Below, in pieces: positions 62,844 to 64,000 of a DNA stretch of 64,000 bases; positions within the stretch are counted from its first letter, which is position 1, and every line of letters begins with the position of its first letter. The stretch is from Micrococcaceae bacterium Sec5.1. GTDB taxonomy: Bacteria; Actinomycetota; Actinomycetes; Actinomycetales; Micrococcaceae. The DNA lies in the NCBI GenBank assembly GCA_039636795.1, contig CP143430.1:2480001-2544000 (forward strand), in the 5' to 3' direction. Under the pieces are notes generated by a model. The model was not told where the DNA came from. It worked only from the letters and a program-made list of their open reading frames with translations, and made no database searches. A program made the position numbers and the translations under genes.

Positions 62844-64000
62844 ATGCCGAACTACAGGGTGTCGATGGATATCGGCGGAACCTTTACGGACATTGTGGCG
62901 TACGACCAGGACGCCGGAACCTACGCGGCTACGAAAGCGTCCACCACGCCGGGGAACTTGAGTGCCGGAGTAATCTCAGGCCTCGAATCCATAGTTGATG
63001 ATCTATCGGACATCGATTTCCTGGTGCACGGCACTACCCAGGGCCTGAATGCCTTCCTGGAACGTCGGGGGGTTCCCGTGCTACTGCTGGCCACGGCCGG
63101 CATCGAAGATACCTATCACATTGCCCGTGGCCCCCGTCTTGAGCTCTATAATGCCCAGTACCGCAAGCCTGCCCCGCTGGTCGAGCGCAAGGACGTCATC
63201 GGCGTCGGTGGCAGGCTGGACAGTCAAGGCCAGGAACTCGTGCCCTTGGACGAACTGGCAGTCCGCCAGGCCGCACGCCGGGCAGTGGAGGAGGGCTACG
63301 GCGCCGTCGCCGTTGCATTCCTGTTCAGCTACAAGAACCCCTCACACGAACTCAGGGCCCGCGAAATCCTGATCGAGGAACTCGGCGAAGACTTCACAGT
63401 CTCCCTTTCGCACGAAGCAGCCAAGGAATGGCGCGAATACGAACGCACGTCTTCCGCCGTCGTCGAGGCCTACACGGGACCGGTGGTACGCAACTACCTC
63501 CTGGACTTGGAAGAAAAACTCGCTGACCGGGGAGTGGAAGCCCCGCTGCACATCATGCAGTCCTCGGGCGGTGTGCTCACGGCCGAGTCCGCCCGTAAGC
63601 GTCCTCTGCAGACACTGCTTTCGGGCCCGGTCGGTGGTGCCATGGGCGATGTCGAACTGGCGGGTGTCTCGGGAAACCGCAATCTCATCGGCGTGGACAT
63701 GGGCGGCACATCCTTTGACGTTTCCTTGGTGGTTGACGGCAAACCGGATGTCTCCACGGAGGCCCACCTTGAAGGTCTGCCCATGCTCATGAGCGTTGTC
63801 AACATCCACACCGTCGGCGCTGGTGGCGGTTCCGTCGCTTGGCTCGAAGCCGGCGGCCTGCGTGTCGGACCGCGTTCTGCAGGAGCAAACCCCGGACCGG
63901 CCTGCTACGGCCGCGGCGGGACGGAACCCACCGTTACCGATGCCAACCTGGTGCTCGGCCGTGTCGACCCCGACTGGTTCGCCGGCGGACAAGTCGCCTT
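62844..64000 (+). CDS. hyuA: Hydantoinase/oxoprolinase family protein (HyuA-type), cut by the right edge
   Basis: The ATG at 62844 follows GAGGAGA. About 385 residues are visible and the frame is still open at the window end. YRVSMDIGGTFTDIVAY is the N-terminal ATP-binding motif. FLVHGTTQGLNAFLERRG, GYGAVAVAFLFSYKNPSHEL and KEWREYERTSSAVVEAYTGP follow. MQSSGGVLTAESARKRPL with LLSGPVGGAMGD is the family's second glycine-rich site, and LIGVDMGGTSFDVSLVV and RSAGANPGPACYGRGGTEPT are the next hallmarks. The enzyme uses ATP to open a five-membered cyclic amide (hydantoin or oxoproline type), usually as a heterodimer with HyuB, which would lie beyond the window. Confidence 0.9.
   Translation, partial: MPNYRVSMDIGGTFTDIVAYDQDAGTYAATKASTTPGNLSAGVISGLESIVDDLSDIDFLVHGTTQGLNAFLERRGVPVLLLATAGIEDTYHIARGPRLELYNAQYRKPAPLVERKDVIGVGGRLDSQGQELVPLDELAVRQAARRAVEEGYGAVAVAFLFSYKNPSHELRAREILIEELGEDFTVSLSHEAAKEWREYERTSSAVVEAYTGPVVRNYLLDLEEKLADRGVEAPLHIMQSSGGVLTAESARKRPLQTLLSGPVGGAMGDVELAGVSGNRNLIGVDMGGTSFDVSLVVDGKPDVSTEAHLEGLPMLMSVVNIHTVGAGGGSVAWLEAGGLRVGPRSAGANPGPACYGRGGTEPTVTDANLVLGRVDPDWFAGGQVA

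Overview
The window looks like accessory DNA from a high-GC Actinobacterium of the Arthrobacter type (Micrococcaceae). The grounds are GC-rich codon use, a remnant of a mycofactocin-type SDR, an F420-type NADP oxidoreductase, LLM flavin monooxygenases, MarR, TetR and PucR regulators, and small hypothetical proteins that look Arthrobacter-like. The genus is an inference from protein style. I see no rRNA gene, no intact tRNA gene, no CRISPR array, no replication or conjugation gene and no intact transposase.

Layout. 0-4.1 kb: the first codons of a HyuA-like protein at the left edge, an N-terminally truncated Asp/Glu racemase, an SRPBCC protein, an aldehyde dehydrogenase and a deleted SDR. 4.5-6.6 kb: an MFS transporter and a small hypothetical gene. 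6.7-8.1 kb: a decayed IS3 element, then relics of a SnoaL-like/hydrolase gene pair whose intact copy lies at 32.6-34.1 kb. 8.3-18 kb: MmgE/PrpD protein, TetR plus an MFS-CnaB fusion, a NUDIX hydrolase with a stand-alone riboflavin kinase, an LLM monooxygenase and more IS3 debris. 17.7-22.5 kb: a binding-protein ABC importer and an NTF2-fold protein. 22.7-34.9 kb: two copies of an F420-dependent NADP oxidoreductase gene bracket a MarR regulator, a cytochrome b, ETF alpha and beta, an acyl-CoA dehydrogenase, an aldo/keto reductase, a citryl-CoA lyase-like protein, a SnoaL-like protein and an alpha/beta hydrolase.

35-43.8 kb is mostly degenerate, with IS1380 and IS30 relics, but holds a GntR-FCD-Cache regulator and a LysR/YeiH pair. 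A tRNA-Leu-like 3' end followed by a terminator at 42.9 kb may mark an island boundary. 43.8-51.1 kb carries a secreted copper-radical oxidase, a cation/proton antiporter and a slipin. 51.6-64 kb is orderly again: a MarR-controlled PLP decarboxylase and FAD monooxygenase, then hydantoinase-N-like, DUF917 and PucR genes, a racemase/MFS pair, and a HyuA gene cut by the right edge.

How the genes may work together (inference). Three promoter regions (12.8, 14.4 and 17.6 kb) share tandem boxes 23-24 bp apart, which would join exporter, FMN supply, FMN-dependent monooxygenase and importer in one catabolic regulon. Three other sites (25.1, 28.3 and 30.0 kb) share an imperfect palindrome next to marR, the ETF operon and the acyl-CoA dehydrogenase, which suggests a MarR-controlled acyl-CoA oxidation unit with its own ETF and a membrane cytochrome b. 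At 55.7-55.9 kb two near-identical palindromes flank the divergent MarR and hydantoinase-like promoters. The last 8 kb resembles a hydantoin or thiohydantoin-type ring-degradation locus.
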